Shown here: piece by piece, positions 1 through 11,327 of the stretch
Layout: each line of letters opens with the position of its first letter
How positions within the stretch are numbered: the stretch's first letter is position 1
Source: Viscum album
Lineage: Eukaryota > Streptophyta > Magnoliopsida > Santalales > Viscaceae
Direction: 5' to 3'
NCBI GenBank assembly: GCA_963277665.1
Contig: OY728166.1
Location: 546,093,219-546,157,218, forward strand
Length of the DNA stretch: 64,000 nt
The notes under the pieces: generated by a model
Databases searched by the model: none
The model's input: only the letters and a program-made list of their open reading frames with translations
What the model was told of the DNA's origin: nothing
Position numbers and translations under genes: made by a program

Positions 1-1630
1 AACACCCAAGACTTTTATGAGAAATATTTTGTTTTTATGTTATATAAATCATCAAATGAATCATTCACTAAACACAACACTAGCTTGGCTTGCTTTACAC
101 GCAATCGAGACCTTCCTTGATAGCTTGTGTCGTACGCAATACCGAGTTTCACTAAACAACGATATGCTATTAAAATATTATTAAAACTAGCCGTTATGAA
201 TAGTAATACCCACTTTTTGAAATTTTGTAATTTTTATTTTTCAAAATTGACTTCATTTTTGGATTCGGAATATCGAAATTAACCTACGGTGAAATTTTGG
301 TATTTTTCTGAAAACATTCATTTGTTGATGAATAGTGAAAACACTGGGTTACTATTTAAAAACGGACTTTTTATTTAAATAATTATTTATTTTAATTAAA
401 CTTATTTTAGGAAAAAATTGATATATAATACCTATATAGGTTCAATGCAATTCATTGGAGTCATTTTATAATAATTATATATATATATAAATTTTATTGA
501 ACTTTTGACCGTCTTTTACCCACCTCCTAGGAGAATTTGCAAATTTAGATAAAACATAATTTTACTGCTTCTGTGAGTGGAATTTCAAAAATCCGAGAGA
601 CACGGTTGATGTCAGTAAGTGAAATCTGGTTCAATGAGATGAAAATAATTTTTGGTGAATTGTAACTTTTTACTTTTATTTACCACGGTTAAAATTAAAT
701 AGGGTAATTAAGAGTAAAAATGATATTATTAATACCCTAACACATGTCCTAATTCTATTAGATAAGTTTAATTCTACCAAAAAATCCTTTGGAATAAAAA
801 ATGACCATTTAGACCCACTTGGATTAGATTCGGAAATTTATTATTAATTTATTTAAAGAAGGATTAAAATAGTTAAAATAAATTTTTAATAAGTAAATCA
901 TTTTTAATATAGGGTTATACAAGAGTTAAATTCGACTATAGATATTCATTAGAAAGATAAAAAGATTTCCTACATAATGGTATTTTATTTTTAATTTTTA
1001 GACATTAAATATTTTAATTTATTTATGACACAAAGATGATGTAGTAATTATCCTATTAATGAAATATTGACATAATTGATGTTATAAATAGCCAAATAAA
1101 TTTAATTTGAGACTTTTTATAAATTCCAATAATTCTCTATGCTAATATGACATGTTATTATTGACGAAATTCACTTTTTTCGAACTAATAGTTCTATTAT
1201 GATTCTCACAAAAATCAATTACTAAATACTGTCAAAATTGACATAAAATAGTTTTTAAAATAAATATTATATTATTAATTGTTATTTTTTTTCAAAAGAT
1301 CTAAGGTTCTGCCAAATGACATTTCTAAGGTTAAATATATTAATAATAAAAAACTTGGGGTTCGTTTGGCTTGTTATAGTATGTTTATTAACTATATAGT
1401 TTAAGAACACAAAAAGACACCGTAAAAGTAAAATTATCTAACTTAAAGTTAAATCTAAATGATAAGGTTAAAATAGTAAAATAAACTTTTCCAAATTATA
1501 TTGTACGAGAGGCTTTTGACCCATCCCCACCTTAGATTCGAAATAAATCAATCTGGAGCTATTTAAAACCGAATATGGCTTTATAATAAAATAATAGTTT
1601 TATTTTTTCCAAAGGAGCCGCTCTCCTCCC

Positions 1631-1640
1631 TTATAAAAGG
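1631..1640 (+). promoter_or_regulatory. LTR TATA box (Z)
   Basis: TTATAAAAGG sits in a C/T-rich setting (CTCCTCCC upstream, CCTCCTCCC downstream). The same TATA with the same pyrimidine flanks occurs in all giant LTRs about 1.65-1.8 kb from the LTR start. It probably marks the U3/R border, with transcription starting about 30 bp downstream; the start site is inferred. Confidence 0.55.
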
Positions 1641-1974
1641 GCACCTCCTCCCTCTCTTCCTCACACCACATTGAGTCTTCAAGATCGGCCAAACCCTGGT
1701 AAATTCTCTTCTCCACTTCCCTAGAAACATCCTAGAGGTACTGGTATTCTTCAAAGACCAATTTTAGTGCCCTAAAAGGAGATCTCAAAGAGGCTCTTCA
1801 AAGAAGAGGTAATGACCGTTACCGATTCTTTCAACTTTATTTTTTCTTCCACTTATTCTTCTTTAGTTGTTTCATTATGAAGTAATAAAATCAGTATCAC
1901 TAAAATACTAATATGTTATTATAAGTATGAAACAACCTTATTTCACCATCTATCCATCCTACGGAAAACGAAAT

Positions 1975-2205
1975 CACCGCGCGTGCGTACGTACGGAATA
2001 CCGTCTCCACACCATGGTGTAATATATTTTCCACCACCACCTTACCTTGATGGGTATAATGGTGTAAAGAATGAATATATATGATTATTGTAATGTGATA
2101 TTGATTCTGAAATAGTATACATACACTCCAATACAATTCCATGATTATGGGAATGATATCATCGCTCGTGCATACGTACGGAATACTGTCTCCACAATGT
2201 CATGT
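1975..2205 (+). other. Two hairpin modules (types 1 and 2) of LTR Z
   Basis: Module 1 (1975-2019) has left arm CACCGCGCGTG, the tip CGTACGTACGG-AATA-CCGTCTC, and right arm CACACCATGGTG. Module 2 (about 2162-2205) has left arm TCGCTCGTG and a decayed right arm. They lie 187 bp apart. Several mispairs are explained by CpG decay (CACG to CACA, CCGTGG to CCATGG). The third module found in A and B at the next spacing is missing; the sequence runs directly to the AAACACGCAT stretch that follows module 3 elsewhere. Confidence 0.6.
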
Positions 2206-3789
2206 GACTCGTTTTACATGATTTTCATTGCATAATGATTACATAAACGAATTTAGTGAATAAATATGATATATATTACACTAATACCATTCTGGAAATG
2301 AGGTATCTATAACCTAAAAATAAGAATAATAATTTATTCGACAAAACACGCATAAAAACAAAAAGTAATAAACACCTGAATAAGAAGAAGCAATGACATA
2401 TTACTAATAATAAGCTACGAATATGACCATATATGATATCATAACAATGATTATGATTTTGTAATAATTAAATGACATTATTTAAATCGTTATACAGGAG
2501 TTTCAGACACATACGAAGTAATCAGACCTATGGTAAGGGAAATATTACAATCTCATTTTTATCCGAGATTGTTTATACTTTGGAATTTACTGGGGTGTAT
2601 TTTATCATCCACATTAATGTTTCATCAATATGTAATATTATTTCCAACCACCTACAATTGTTTAAACCTAATTTTACCCTTCAGTGAGTTTTTAGTAAAA
2701 TATATGAAAGGAATCTTTTTTCGTTTTACGTACGAGGTACTTTTTGACTTTTCTGACAAAAGTACGAGAAGAATGTTTTTTACTTATAGAGCATGAATGG
2801 ATTTTTAAAACATTATTTCCAAGAAGCTTCCTTTACAAGTTTTCATGTTTATTTTTAATAAACTTATTTTAGTTTATAATTACATGACATGTTAAGAAAT
2901 GAAAAGTGTTTTTGAAGTAGAAAGGATATTTTCCTCAAGAATGGAGTTCAAGCGTTTTATCAAAATTATTTTCCATCTAAGATAATACCTATTATTGAAT
3001 TGATTTTATTATGTTGTGATGGAATTAATTATATATTACATGAATTTTTTTATGATGTCACGATGTTTAAGAATCCAATTTTTATTACATGGGTTATTCT
3101 ATGATGTATGGTTTATGATTTTGTGGCACACATACGAATGGTATCATTATGAGATGGGTGGGACCTATATCTCCCCCCAATGCATTGGGTAAAGATTTTA
3201 TATCTCATGATATAGACATGGATGGAACGGCAGGTTAAACCAGTTCAGTGAAACAGGACTGAAATGAGGAATGAACTCGGTTCAGAAATGGACTTTTTCC
3301 ACTAAATTGTCTTGGCAATGAGTCTTGACTAATAAGAAACGATTATCTATGATTATGTCTGTATGACACAAAGATTCATGTTTTAAGTTATGATTATTGT
3401 TTTTACATTTCACTGCCATGATTTATCCCATGTTATGAAATTATGATCTCTTTTGTAGGGTAAGATTTCCAAATTGTTATGTTCTTATGAATATGATGTG
3501 ATTGATATTTCTTTTGTTTACCCTTACTGAGCATTTGAGCTCACACTTTTGTATTTTTTCTTTCCCCATGTTAGGAAGAAGGTTATTAAGTAAGATATGC
3601 CAAAAGGGACTATAGATATGATGAAATAAATTGGAGACAGTGTAGACTCTTTATGGACCAGTTGTTTATGTTTCCCAGTTTCAAAAGAAACTATACCTAT
3701 ACGGTCCTTTCATGGTTTTGTTATATGTTGTAATAAGTGTACTTCAATTTTGAAGTACTAACAATGTATGTAAAGTATGGGTCGTTATA

Positions 3790-5512
3790 AGGCCTCCACC
3801 AAATGTGTCTAAAAGTTATGTAGTATAATAGAATGGGTATTCATGTACTAAAATAACAAGTTAGTCAAATCATAAATTGGGAAATTAATTAACTACATTT
3901 AGTTAAACCACATAAATAATTTAATACATGTGTTAGGAAAATCATTTATAACACCACAGATCATGCTTATCAACTACTAGATATAAATATAATAAAACAT
4001 GTTTCCTATATTACTATGGAAACCATTTAACGTTCAATTATATTATACTACCATAGAGCTCTAGTCTACGTAGTATCATTAAATTAATCTTTTAGGGTCC
4101 TTGGCCATTTTTATAGCTTCGTAACTCATGCATTCTTTGGGGTGGGGTCTAGAGCCACAGTCTAACCTGACATGTTGGAGGAGCCTTAGTCCAATACCCC
4201 ACATGAAACCAAGACTTGTTCAAATTTTTTATTTTCCATCCATCATTGGAACCATATTATAAAAATGGGCACAACAATCACAATTCACGATACATTCAAT
4301 ACATAAATCATCTTAATGTATTACCCATTTACACATTATCTTTCACTACCCTAAGTCATTCATCGCATTCAATTCAATAAATTTATACCTTTTCATGATA
4401 GTCTAGATACCCATTTATGAAAATTTATCAACAAAAAAGTCCCCATTATATTTAAATTCATAATCCAAACTAACATTTCAATGCATTTATTAGGATCTCT
4501 ATGTTATAAAAATTTCAATACCACACCTATCATTTTTATATCCATGATAAAGAACCATAACACCCCATGGGTGTCCCATAACATGGATAAATAAACCTAA
4601 TCATTTCCTATATGGATAATAAGTCATTAAAATATACATTTAACCCATCAATTTATCATTCCTAACAATAAAACCCATAAATTCAAACACAAGAACACCA
4701 AAGAATATATATATATATATACCAAAAAATAACCATTGACATGAATTTATTCAACATTCTGAACACCAACCTCAGTTTTGAAGAAGAATGATTCCTTAAA
4801 CATTTCAATTGAATCATACATAAACACCCTTCATAGAACCAACATATGATCCAAAACCTAATTAGGTTTCTAGGGATTCAGAATAAGAAGAGTAACTACT
4901 CAATACTTAATAGAAAAAAAATTAGAGTGTAACTAGACATTCTAGGAGCTTATATTCAAAACCTATAACACTAAAAATGTCCTATAAATAAAAGGAGATC
5001 GATTATCGGTAATCATGGGGCATTTTGGTTCTTCACTAGGGATGTATGAGGAATAAATAAAGGAATTACCAAGTTAGAACACTTAATCACTATTTGGGAA
5101 AAGGTAAAACCCCATTGTTAAAGAGGACCACGGTTTGGAAGCACCTTTTTTCAAACCTTCTTCCAACTATACGAAATCGTATGTCCAATAGGGGAGATGA
5201 CACATTGTTACCTTGGTATCCCACATTATTTGACAAACCATGATCTAACTATTTGGGATGGCTAGGTCCAGGCACACAAATTTTTTATCCCCCTCCATGA
5301 ATTCAAGGATATGACACACAATTAGTACCAAATGTACACCAATGAGGTAATGACCACCTGATGACCTCATTTTTACTTCATTCATTCCATGTTCCATCAA
5401 ACCACCCTATATACTCTTCCTAGATTTTGGAATAATTTAACTAACAATATTATGTTTATTCGACCTAAAATTTTTATATGCACATACCTCAATAAGGTCT
5501 TGGGTCTTATAA
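3790..5512 (-). mobile_element. 3' LTR of Tekay-like element M (truncated)
   Basis: Read on the minus strand, this begins just after a purine tract (complement of 5514-5525) and runs to 3789, where LTR Z interrupts it. Much of it aligns with 22300-23759, the 5' LTR of the same element. For example, AAAATCATTTATAACA occurs near 3938 and near 22460, and the stretch with AGAGCCACAGTCTAACCTGA near 4150 matches AGAACCTCAGTCAAACATGA near 22672. There is an (AT)n run at about 4704-4722. No gene is seen. Confidence 0.65.
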
Positions 5513-5513
5513 C

Positions 5514-5525
5514 TCCCCCCACCTT
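5514..5525 (-). other. Polypurine tract of element M
   Basis: The minus strand reads AAGGTGGGGGGA, followed by GTTATAAGACCC, a decayed version of the TGTAAGACCC-type gypsy LTR start. It lies directly after the chromodomain end of pol, as expected for the plus-strand primer site of a Ty3/gypsy element. Confidence 0.55.
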
Positions 5526-5539
5526 ATAATGGCTCATCC

Positions 5540-5800
5540 TTAAGAGGCTATTCCAATAAATGATTGTGCTTAAAAAGCGAAAATATTTTTTCTAATTAGC
5601 CCGCATATGAACTTCCATATTCAATTATTCCTCCAAAACATTATCAAACTTCCATAAAACTCAAACCAATGGAATTTTCGTCCCCTAAAAAAAATCTCAA
5701 AATAATCTAAAATACGAGATGGATGATCTCCAAAGGACACATTAGCCTTGATCTCAACATATTCATAATTAATCATGTTATATGGTTTAGGGTGATAAAT
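5540..5800 (-). pseudogene. Integrase tail / chromodomain remnant of element M
   Basis: The minus-strand translation shows INYEYVEIKANVSFGDHPSR followed by ILDYFEIFFRGRKFHWFEF and WRNN. This follows the Tekay-type order (INYEPLQLRE..LSYEE.PVRILDR..K.LRN..IPLVKVLWRNH) of the C-terminal chromodomain-like segment. In intact elements that segment steers integration to marked chromatin. The reading frame has stops, and the polypurine tract follows within 30 bp. The clade call rests on motif order only. Confidence 0.55.
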
Positions 5801-5859
5801 TCAATGATATAATACAAGAAAAAATCATGTATACCACTATACCACTATGAAAGAGCCAG

Positions 5860-6900
5860 TCAAAATGCCACTACTCTGATCTTGTCAACTATATGAAATA
5901 GCCACTTGTATCTAAGTTCCAACATGACATCATTATGAATCCAGTGGTGACCCAACCATTGAAATAGTTGAATAAATTCAAGATCACAATCCAAAAAAAA
6001 TCTATTGGAATAGAATGATGATACGCATATGGCATTGGCCTTATCAGAGACATATGCATTCACATATGAATAAACTGAACCTATACCAATTTCTCCCATA
6101 TAGAACATGGTCCCATAAATTCCAATTCACTATCCTCTATCGGAAAGAATAGAGATACGAATGACCTCCAACGGAACACATCATGTGGTTCCATTTGAAT
6201 CATCACCTTATAAACATCGTTATAGGTGGACTCAAAAAAGAACCAATTATTTTTAACACAATGTGGAAAAGTCTAGGACAAAGGCCCACAAATTATCCTC
6301 TAGCACATGAATAGTATACTCTAACTGCCCGTCTGTTTGCAGGTTGAAATCAAAACACAATAAAATTAAGTTAACTAGTGCCTTATATAAACCCTAGAAT
6401 CAAAACAATGTAAAGCATGTATCATGACCTAAAACTATTATTTATGTAACCCTAGGAAATTATAATCTCTCTATGATATACAACTCACCCAACAGATCAA
6501 TGGTAGATGTATATCAAATTAGAAATAATTTATCCCCCATGGTCAGCTGATCAACAACTATCCATACAACATCATTCCTCCAAGGCTTACTCGAAAGAAC
6601 CACTACAAAATCCATCATCATGTCATACAATTTCCATTTCATAATTATTAATATTTATAATTAACCACCTAGTCACTAATTCTTGTCATTTACCTTATGA
6701 TAGGTGTAGCATCATACCATGAAATAAGAAACCTCCTTCTTCATCCCTAGCTATCAATACTATCTATGAAGGTCATGGTGAATTTTGGATGAGAGAGAAT
6801 GCACCAACCACTACAAGGAATGTAACTCTTGCTTCAACTCATCACACACGGAAGTTGTAATGAATACCCATCTGTGAACATAAACAATATCATCATCACT
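5860..6900 (-). pseudogene. Integrase of Ty3/gypsy element M (decayed)
   Basis: Integrase would join the cDNA to host DNA in the nucleus. On the minus strand the order is right. A zinc-binding N-terminal part lies at about 6680-6890 (ELKQELHSL, then LGMKKEVSYFMV and CYTYHKVND, matching WWPGMKRDV..FV..C..CQ.VK). The catalytic core starts near 6640 with WKLYDMMMDFVVVLS, matching W.W..ITMDFVVGLP, followed by WIVVDQLT. Near 6350 comes NLQTDGQLEYTIHVLED, matching HPQTDGQSERTIQ.LED. The C-terminal part contains DVFRWRSFVSLFF, matching EALYGRRCRSPLCW. Frameshifts and stops break it throughout. The longest open piece is 5860-6108, a relic and not a separate gene. Confidence 0.75.
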
Positions 6901-7149
6901 AGTATTCCAATTTGAAGGTGACTTCCTACTTTTATGGTTTTCCATCAATGTCAAACAATATAACTTGTCATGTTGTCTATCCTTAAACCAGCTTAAAATA
7001 GTGTACTAAACTACCTTGGATACTAGGGTCGTATTTATTTCCCATAATGGACCTCCAAATGAATAATAGTGATTAAAAACATCAATATCCTCTCAAAAAT
7101 GGATTCCTGGACCACTTGATTTGGAGTCTTACGACTCAATTCATCTGCA

Positions 7150-7480
7150 ACACGATTCCCTTATCCTGGTGTGCAAACATGAAAAAATTCAAAGGGAATA
7201 ATATAATAAACCCATATTCAATGCCGAATATTCAATTCCTGCTGGAATATAATTTACTTCATGATATTATGATCACTATAACCAATACAAATCTCTCAAG
7301 GAAAATAATTACGACCAAATTAAGGGTATAAATCATCATGGCTAATTCAGAATCATGTGTAAGGTAATTTTATAAAAGAGGCCCCAACTATCCTGACCAA
7401 TATACAATAAATTATCATCCTTTATCAGTAATTATCAAATCCCAAAACCCGATGCATCACAAAAAAACATGATTACTTAA
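7150..7480 (-). pseudogene. RNase H domain of element M (decayed)
   Basis: The minus strand carries YLTHDSELAMMIYTLNL near 7340, matching the YPTHDLELAAVVFALK motif of gypsy RNase H. Near 7150 it reads VLQMN-stop-VVR in one frame and ADELSRK in another, matching VVADALSRK at the domain end. RNase H would remove the RNA strand during reverse transcription. The domain lies directly after RT and before integrase, the Ty3/gypsy order that separates it from Ty1/copia (where integrase precedes RT). Confidence 0.7.
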
Positions 7481-8530
7481 CCAAGGTGGGTAGGATAAAA
7501 AATTGGTGTACAATTCAGCTCATTCGTTAAATCTTGAAATGAAATTTCACAAGCCTCAGTCCACTCAATCATTATTCCTTTCCTTTTCAGTCCCAATAGT
7601 AGTGATACCATGTGGTGTATATCATTGATGAACCTTTTATAATGGAATAACAAACCCAAAAATACTCAAATATCATAAAAATCATTGGATTTTCTAAGGA
7701 AATAACAACTTGAACATTTTTTGGGTCCACCGACAATAATTCCATATAGATGATGTGACCCAATAAATGCACTATGTCAATCAAATAATGACATTTGAAT
7801 ATCGTGGTGTATTGAAGATGATAACATAGTGTACTTATAATGATGTATATATTTTTGGAATCATCATCATTAGTATTGAAGTTCACCAATATGACATCAA
7901 AAACAAAAACTACAAATTGATCCTGGTAAGGTTGATTGATTAGGTTCATTCGGTCCATAAATAATAATAGTATGTCGATTAACATTAATGAAATCACAAA
8001 AAAATAAAACTTTACCTACATCTAATTGTAGTTCTCAGTAAATCATAAGGTCTCCCCCTCATCTAATGATATCCTAATATCAAATTAATCTTAGATTAAA
8101 TGGAACAGCCCCTCACCTGGTCAAAAATTCATTGATTTGTGGAAGAGATTATTGGTTCTTTACTATCATCTAGATCAACTACCTATAATTGACTCACAAA
8201 CCAATTGATCCATCACCCCTCATGAAGAGAAAAATATTGTTCCCCAAGGTAATGAACTCGGGAGAACAAAACCATTGTCCTCTAGTTCCTCAAACTAAGT
8301 ATTATGTTACTGGAGTTCTAATAGTGTCCTTATATATAATGTAATTGAATATATTTTTGTTCCCAGTAGCAACTCTATAATTAATTCAACCTCCCTATAA
8401 AGTGGAATCCCAAAAAAATATTCAATAACATCATCCAGAAATTGATCCACCATAGGAGGAAGGAATATATATTCTAATCCCCCATCATCAAGCACAATCG
8501 AAGAAATTTGGGATATGATTTTACCCAACT
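7480..8530 (-). pseudogene. Reverse transcriptase of Ty3/gypsy element M (decayed)
   Basis: RT would copy the element RNA into cDNA in the cytoplasmic particle. The entry segment is at about 8310-8440: FLDDVIEYFFGIPLYREVEL then LLLGTKIYSI, matching FPDVFP..LPGLPP.REVEF..DL.PGT.PIS. DNGFVLPSSLPWGT and DGSIGL-VNYR follow near 8100-8250 (matching DKGFIRPSSSPWGAP and DGSMR.C.DYR). The active site near 7900 reads FVVFVFDVILV, so the second Asp of the FIDDIL motif has become Val. HLLGHII (near 7765) and SVDPKNVQ come next, then FHYKRFINDIHH and RKGIMIEWTEACEISFQDL near 7560-7650. At least one frameshift near 7600-7660 and many stops make it dead. Confidence 0.85.
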
Positions 8531-8559
8531 ATTGACAGACTATCCCTTCACTAAAAACA

Positions 8560-8760
8560 TAGATATCACATTCCCAAATGTGAGTATATGCTCTCCCATT
8601 CCGGGATGTAAAATTTACCCTATGATAGTAATAGTAAATATGTCCCTAGTACATGAATATCCAATCCATGCGTAAATTAAAATCAAAACCCAACCTCTTT
8701 AGCAAAAACGATTCCAAATAAAATGGTACCCACCAATCTCTACAGAACACCCCTTACATT
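8560..8760 (-). pseudogene. Aspartic protease end of element M (decayed)
   Basis: The minus strand reads FDFNLRMDWIFMY near 8650, followed by HRVNFTSRNG and IWECDIYVF. This matches FDVILGMDWL..Y.A.IDC..K.V.F..PG, the C-terminal half of the retroviral-type protease in gypsy pol. The N-terminal D-S/T-G site is not clearly seen in 8760-8914. Element A is inserted 150 bp upstream (minus orientation), which separates protease and pol from gag. Confidence 0.6.
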
Positions 8761-8909
8761 ACCATATGTATTATAACTATACTCTAAATGATATATAAAC
8801 CACCATAAATCAACATGAATATTCCACCACAATCCCCAATACACAAAAAAAATTAGAATCCATAATAAAAAGAGGGGAACATGTATCAAATAATGAATAA
8901 AAAATGGTG

Positions 8910-8914
8910 GAGGA
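8910..8914. repeat. Left target-site duplication of element A
   Basis: GAGGA directly precedes the LTR start TGTGACACCCC. TAGGA (19786-19790) directly follows the 3' LTR end TCTACA. Four of five bases match, the expected length for Ty3/gypsy integration. Confidence 0.7.
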
Positions 8915-10561
8915 TGTGACACCCCGAGATTTTATGAAAAATATTATTTTTAATTTTATTGATGTCTTGTGTTGTACGCTACACCAAAAGGAACTTGAAC
9001 TACATGCATCCCTGACTTGGATTACATTACACGCAATCATGACCTTCCTCGATAGCTTGCGTTGTACGCAATATCGTGTTTCACTAAACAATGATATGCT
9101 TTTAAAATATTATTAAAACTAGCCATTAAGAATAGTAATACCAACTTTTTGAAATTTTGTAAATTATATCTTTCAAAATGTACTTCATTTTTGGATTCAG
9201 AATATCAAAATTAGCCTATGGTGAATTTTTGGTATTTTTCTAAAAACATTCAATTTTTGATGAATAGTGAAAACACTGGGTTACTATTTAAAAACCGACT
9301 TTTTATTTAAATAATTATTATTTTTATTTAAATTTAATTTTGGTCAAAATTGATACATAATACCTATATATGTTCAATGTAATTCATTTGAGTCATTTTA
9401 TAATTTTTTTAGATATATAAAAATTTTATTGAACTTTTCACCATCTTTTACCCACCTCCTAGGAGAATTTAGAAATTCACATTAAACATAATTTTACCAC
9501 TTCTGTGAGTGGAATTTCTAAAATCCGAGAGACACGGTTAATATCACGGACTAAAATTTTGTTCAATGAGATGAAAATATATTTTGGTGAATAGTAACAT
9601 TTTACTTTTATTTACCACAGTTAAAAGTAAATAGGGTAATTAAGGTTAAAAATGATATTATTATTACCCTAAAACATGTATTAATACTATTGGATAAGTG
9701 TAATTCGACCAAAAACAACCTTAGTAATAAAATATTACAATTTAGGTCCACTTGGATTAGATTAAGGCATTTAATACTATTTTATTTAATGAATAGTTAA
9801 AATAGTTAAAATCAACGTTTAATAACTAAATAATTTTTAATATAGGGTTATAAATAAGATAAATTCTAATATAAATATTAATTATAAAGTTAAAATTATT
9901 TCATACATAATTTTATTTTATTTATATTTTTTTGACATTAAATAAGTTAATTTATTTATGACACAATGATGATGGGGTAATTATCTTATTAATGAAATAT
10001 TGACATAATTGATGTTATAAATACCCAAATAAATGTAATTTGAGACTTTTTATGAATTAAACTAATTTAATAATTTAATATGACATTATAGTATTGATTT
10101 AATAAACTTTTTTCGAACTAAAAATTCTGTTATGTTTTTCACAAAAATCAATTACCAAATAGTGTCAAAATTGACATAAAATTGTTTTAAAACAAATATT
10201 ATATTATTAATTGTAATTTTATTCCAAAAAATCTAATGTTCGGCCAAATGACTTAGATAAGGTTATATATATTAATAATAAACAACTTGTGGTTCGTTTT
10301 TCTTGTTATAGTATGTTTATTAACCTTATAGTGTAAGAAAACAAGAAGACACGATAAAAGTAAAATTGTTTAACATAAAGTTATATCTAAATGATAAGGT
10401 TAAAATAGAAACCTAAACTTATCTAAATTCTATTTTATGAGATTATTTCTTCTCATACCCACCTTATCTTTGAAATAAATCAATTTGGATCTATTATAAA
10501 CTGAATATGACTTTATTATAAAATAATATTTTACGTTTTTCAAAGGTGCCCTTCTCCTCCC

Positions 10562-10571
10562 TTATAAAAAG
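10562..10571 (+). promoter_or_regulatory. LTR TATA box (A, 5' LTR)
   Basis: TTATAAAAAG lies within the pyrimidine-rich CTTCTCCTCCC setting, 1.65 kb into the LTR. It is the likely RNA polymerase II promoter of the element, with R starting about 30 bp further on. The three hairpin modules lie 340-770 bp downstream, so they would be transcribed. Confidence 0.6.
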
Positions 10572-10906
10572 AGAAATCCTTTCCTCTTATCTTCACACCC
10601 TTTTAAGCAATGAAGCTCGGCCAACCCCTGACCATTTATCTTCTCCACTTCCCTAGTAACATTCTGGATGTTCTGGTATTCTTAAAAGAACAACTCTACT
10701 TATATAAGAGGAAGCTTAAAAGAGATGTGTCGAAGAAGAGGTGATCTCTTCTTCCGATTCTCTCATGTTTCTTTCTTCTTCTACTTCTTATTATTTAATT
10801 GTTTCATCATAAAGTAATAACATCAGTATCACTAATATACGAATATGTTATTATAAATATGAAACAACCCTATTTCACCTTCTATCCATCCTACGGAAAA
10901 TGAAAT

Positions 10907-10951
10907 CACCGCGTGTGCGTATGTACGGAATATCGTCTCCACGCCATGGTG
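10907..10951 (+). other. Hairpin module 1 (A, 5' LTR)
   Basis: Left arm CACCGCGTGTG, tip GTACGGAATATCGTCTC, right arm CACGCCATGGTG. Arms pair with one bulged base and a few CpG-decay mismatches. The same module in B at 32460-32504 pairs almost completely. Confidence 0.65.
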
Positions 10952-11090
10952 TAATCTGTTTTCGACCACCACCTTACTTTGATGGGTATAATGGTGTAAA
11001 TAAATAACTATATATTATTATTGTAATGTTATATTGATTCTTACATATTATACACTTCAATACAATTCCACGATTAGGGGAATGATATCA

Positions 11091-11133
11091 TCGCTCAGGC
11101 GTACGTACGGACTACCGTCTCCACGACGTGATG
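11091..11133 (+). other. Hairpin module 2 (A, 5' LTR)
   Basis: Left arm TCGCTCAGGC, tip GTACGTACGG-ACTA-CCGTCTC, right arm CACGACGTGATG. The TCGCTCGTG / CACGACGCGA arms of the better kept copies pair with one bulged C. It starts 184 bp after module 1. Confidence 0.6.
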
Positions 11134-11283
11134 AGATTCATTCTCCATGTTAACCATTCAAAAATGATTATAAAGTATATATAATGAATAATAATTAAAT
11201 ATATGACATAATGAATCTACTGTATATATATATATATATATGTCATCTGCTTACTTCCATTCAAGTCAATAAGGAAAGGAAAG

Positions 11284-11327
11284 CAGCGTTCATGCGTACG
11301 TACAACCTACCGTCCCCATGAACGGTG
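11284..11327 (+). other. Hairpin module 3 (A, 5' LTR)
   Basis: Left arm CAGCGTTCATG and right arm CATGAACGGTG pair perfectly over CGTTCATG/CATGAACG. The tip keeps CGTACGTAC and ACCGTC. It starts 193 bp after module 2. The stem bases differ from modules 1 and 2, yet pairing is kept. Confidence 0.65.

Larger units (their letters stand above)
1..3789 (+). mobile_element. Giant LTR Z of the gag-only family (solo LTR or 3' LTR), 5' end cut by window edge
   Basis: The first bases (AACACCCAAGACTTTTATGAG) correspond to base 4 onward of the TGTAACACCC start of the other giant LTRs at 8915, 15749, 23760 and 30280. Similarity continues through the TATA region near 1631, the hairpin modules near 1975 and 2162, and the GATGGGTGGGACC stretch near 3155, to an end near 3789 that aligns with the TCTACA end of element A. 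No primer site follows; the minus-strand LTR of element M begins at once. It is therefore a solo LTR or the 3' LTR of an element lying to the left. Compared with A it lacks the third hairpin module. ORFs inside it are not conserved as genes. Confidence 0.8.

Noticed and set aside
2472..2796. Two overlapping plus-strand ORFs in LTR Z
   Set aside because: They overlap in different frames, lack similarity to any family, and the same LTR part in A and B is closed in those frames.
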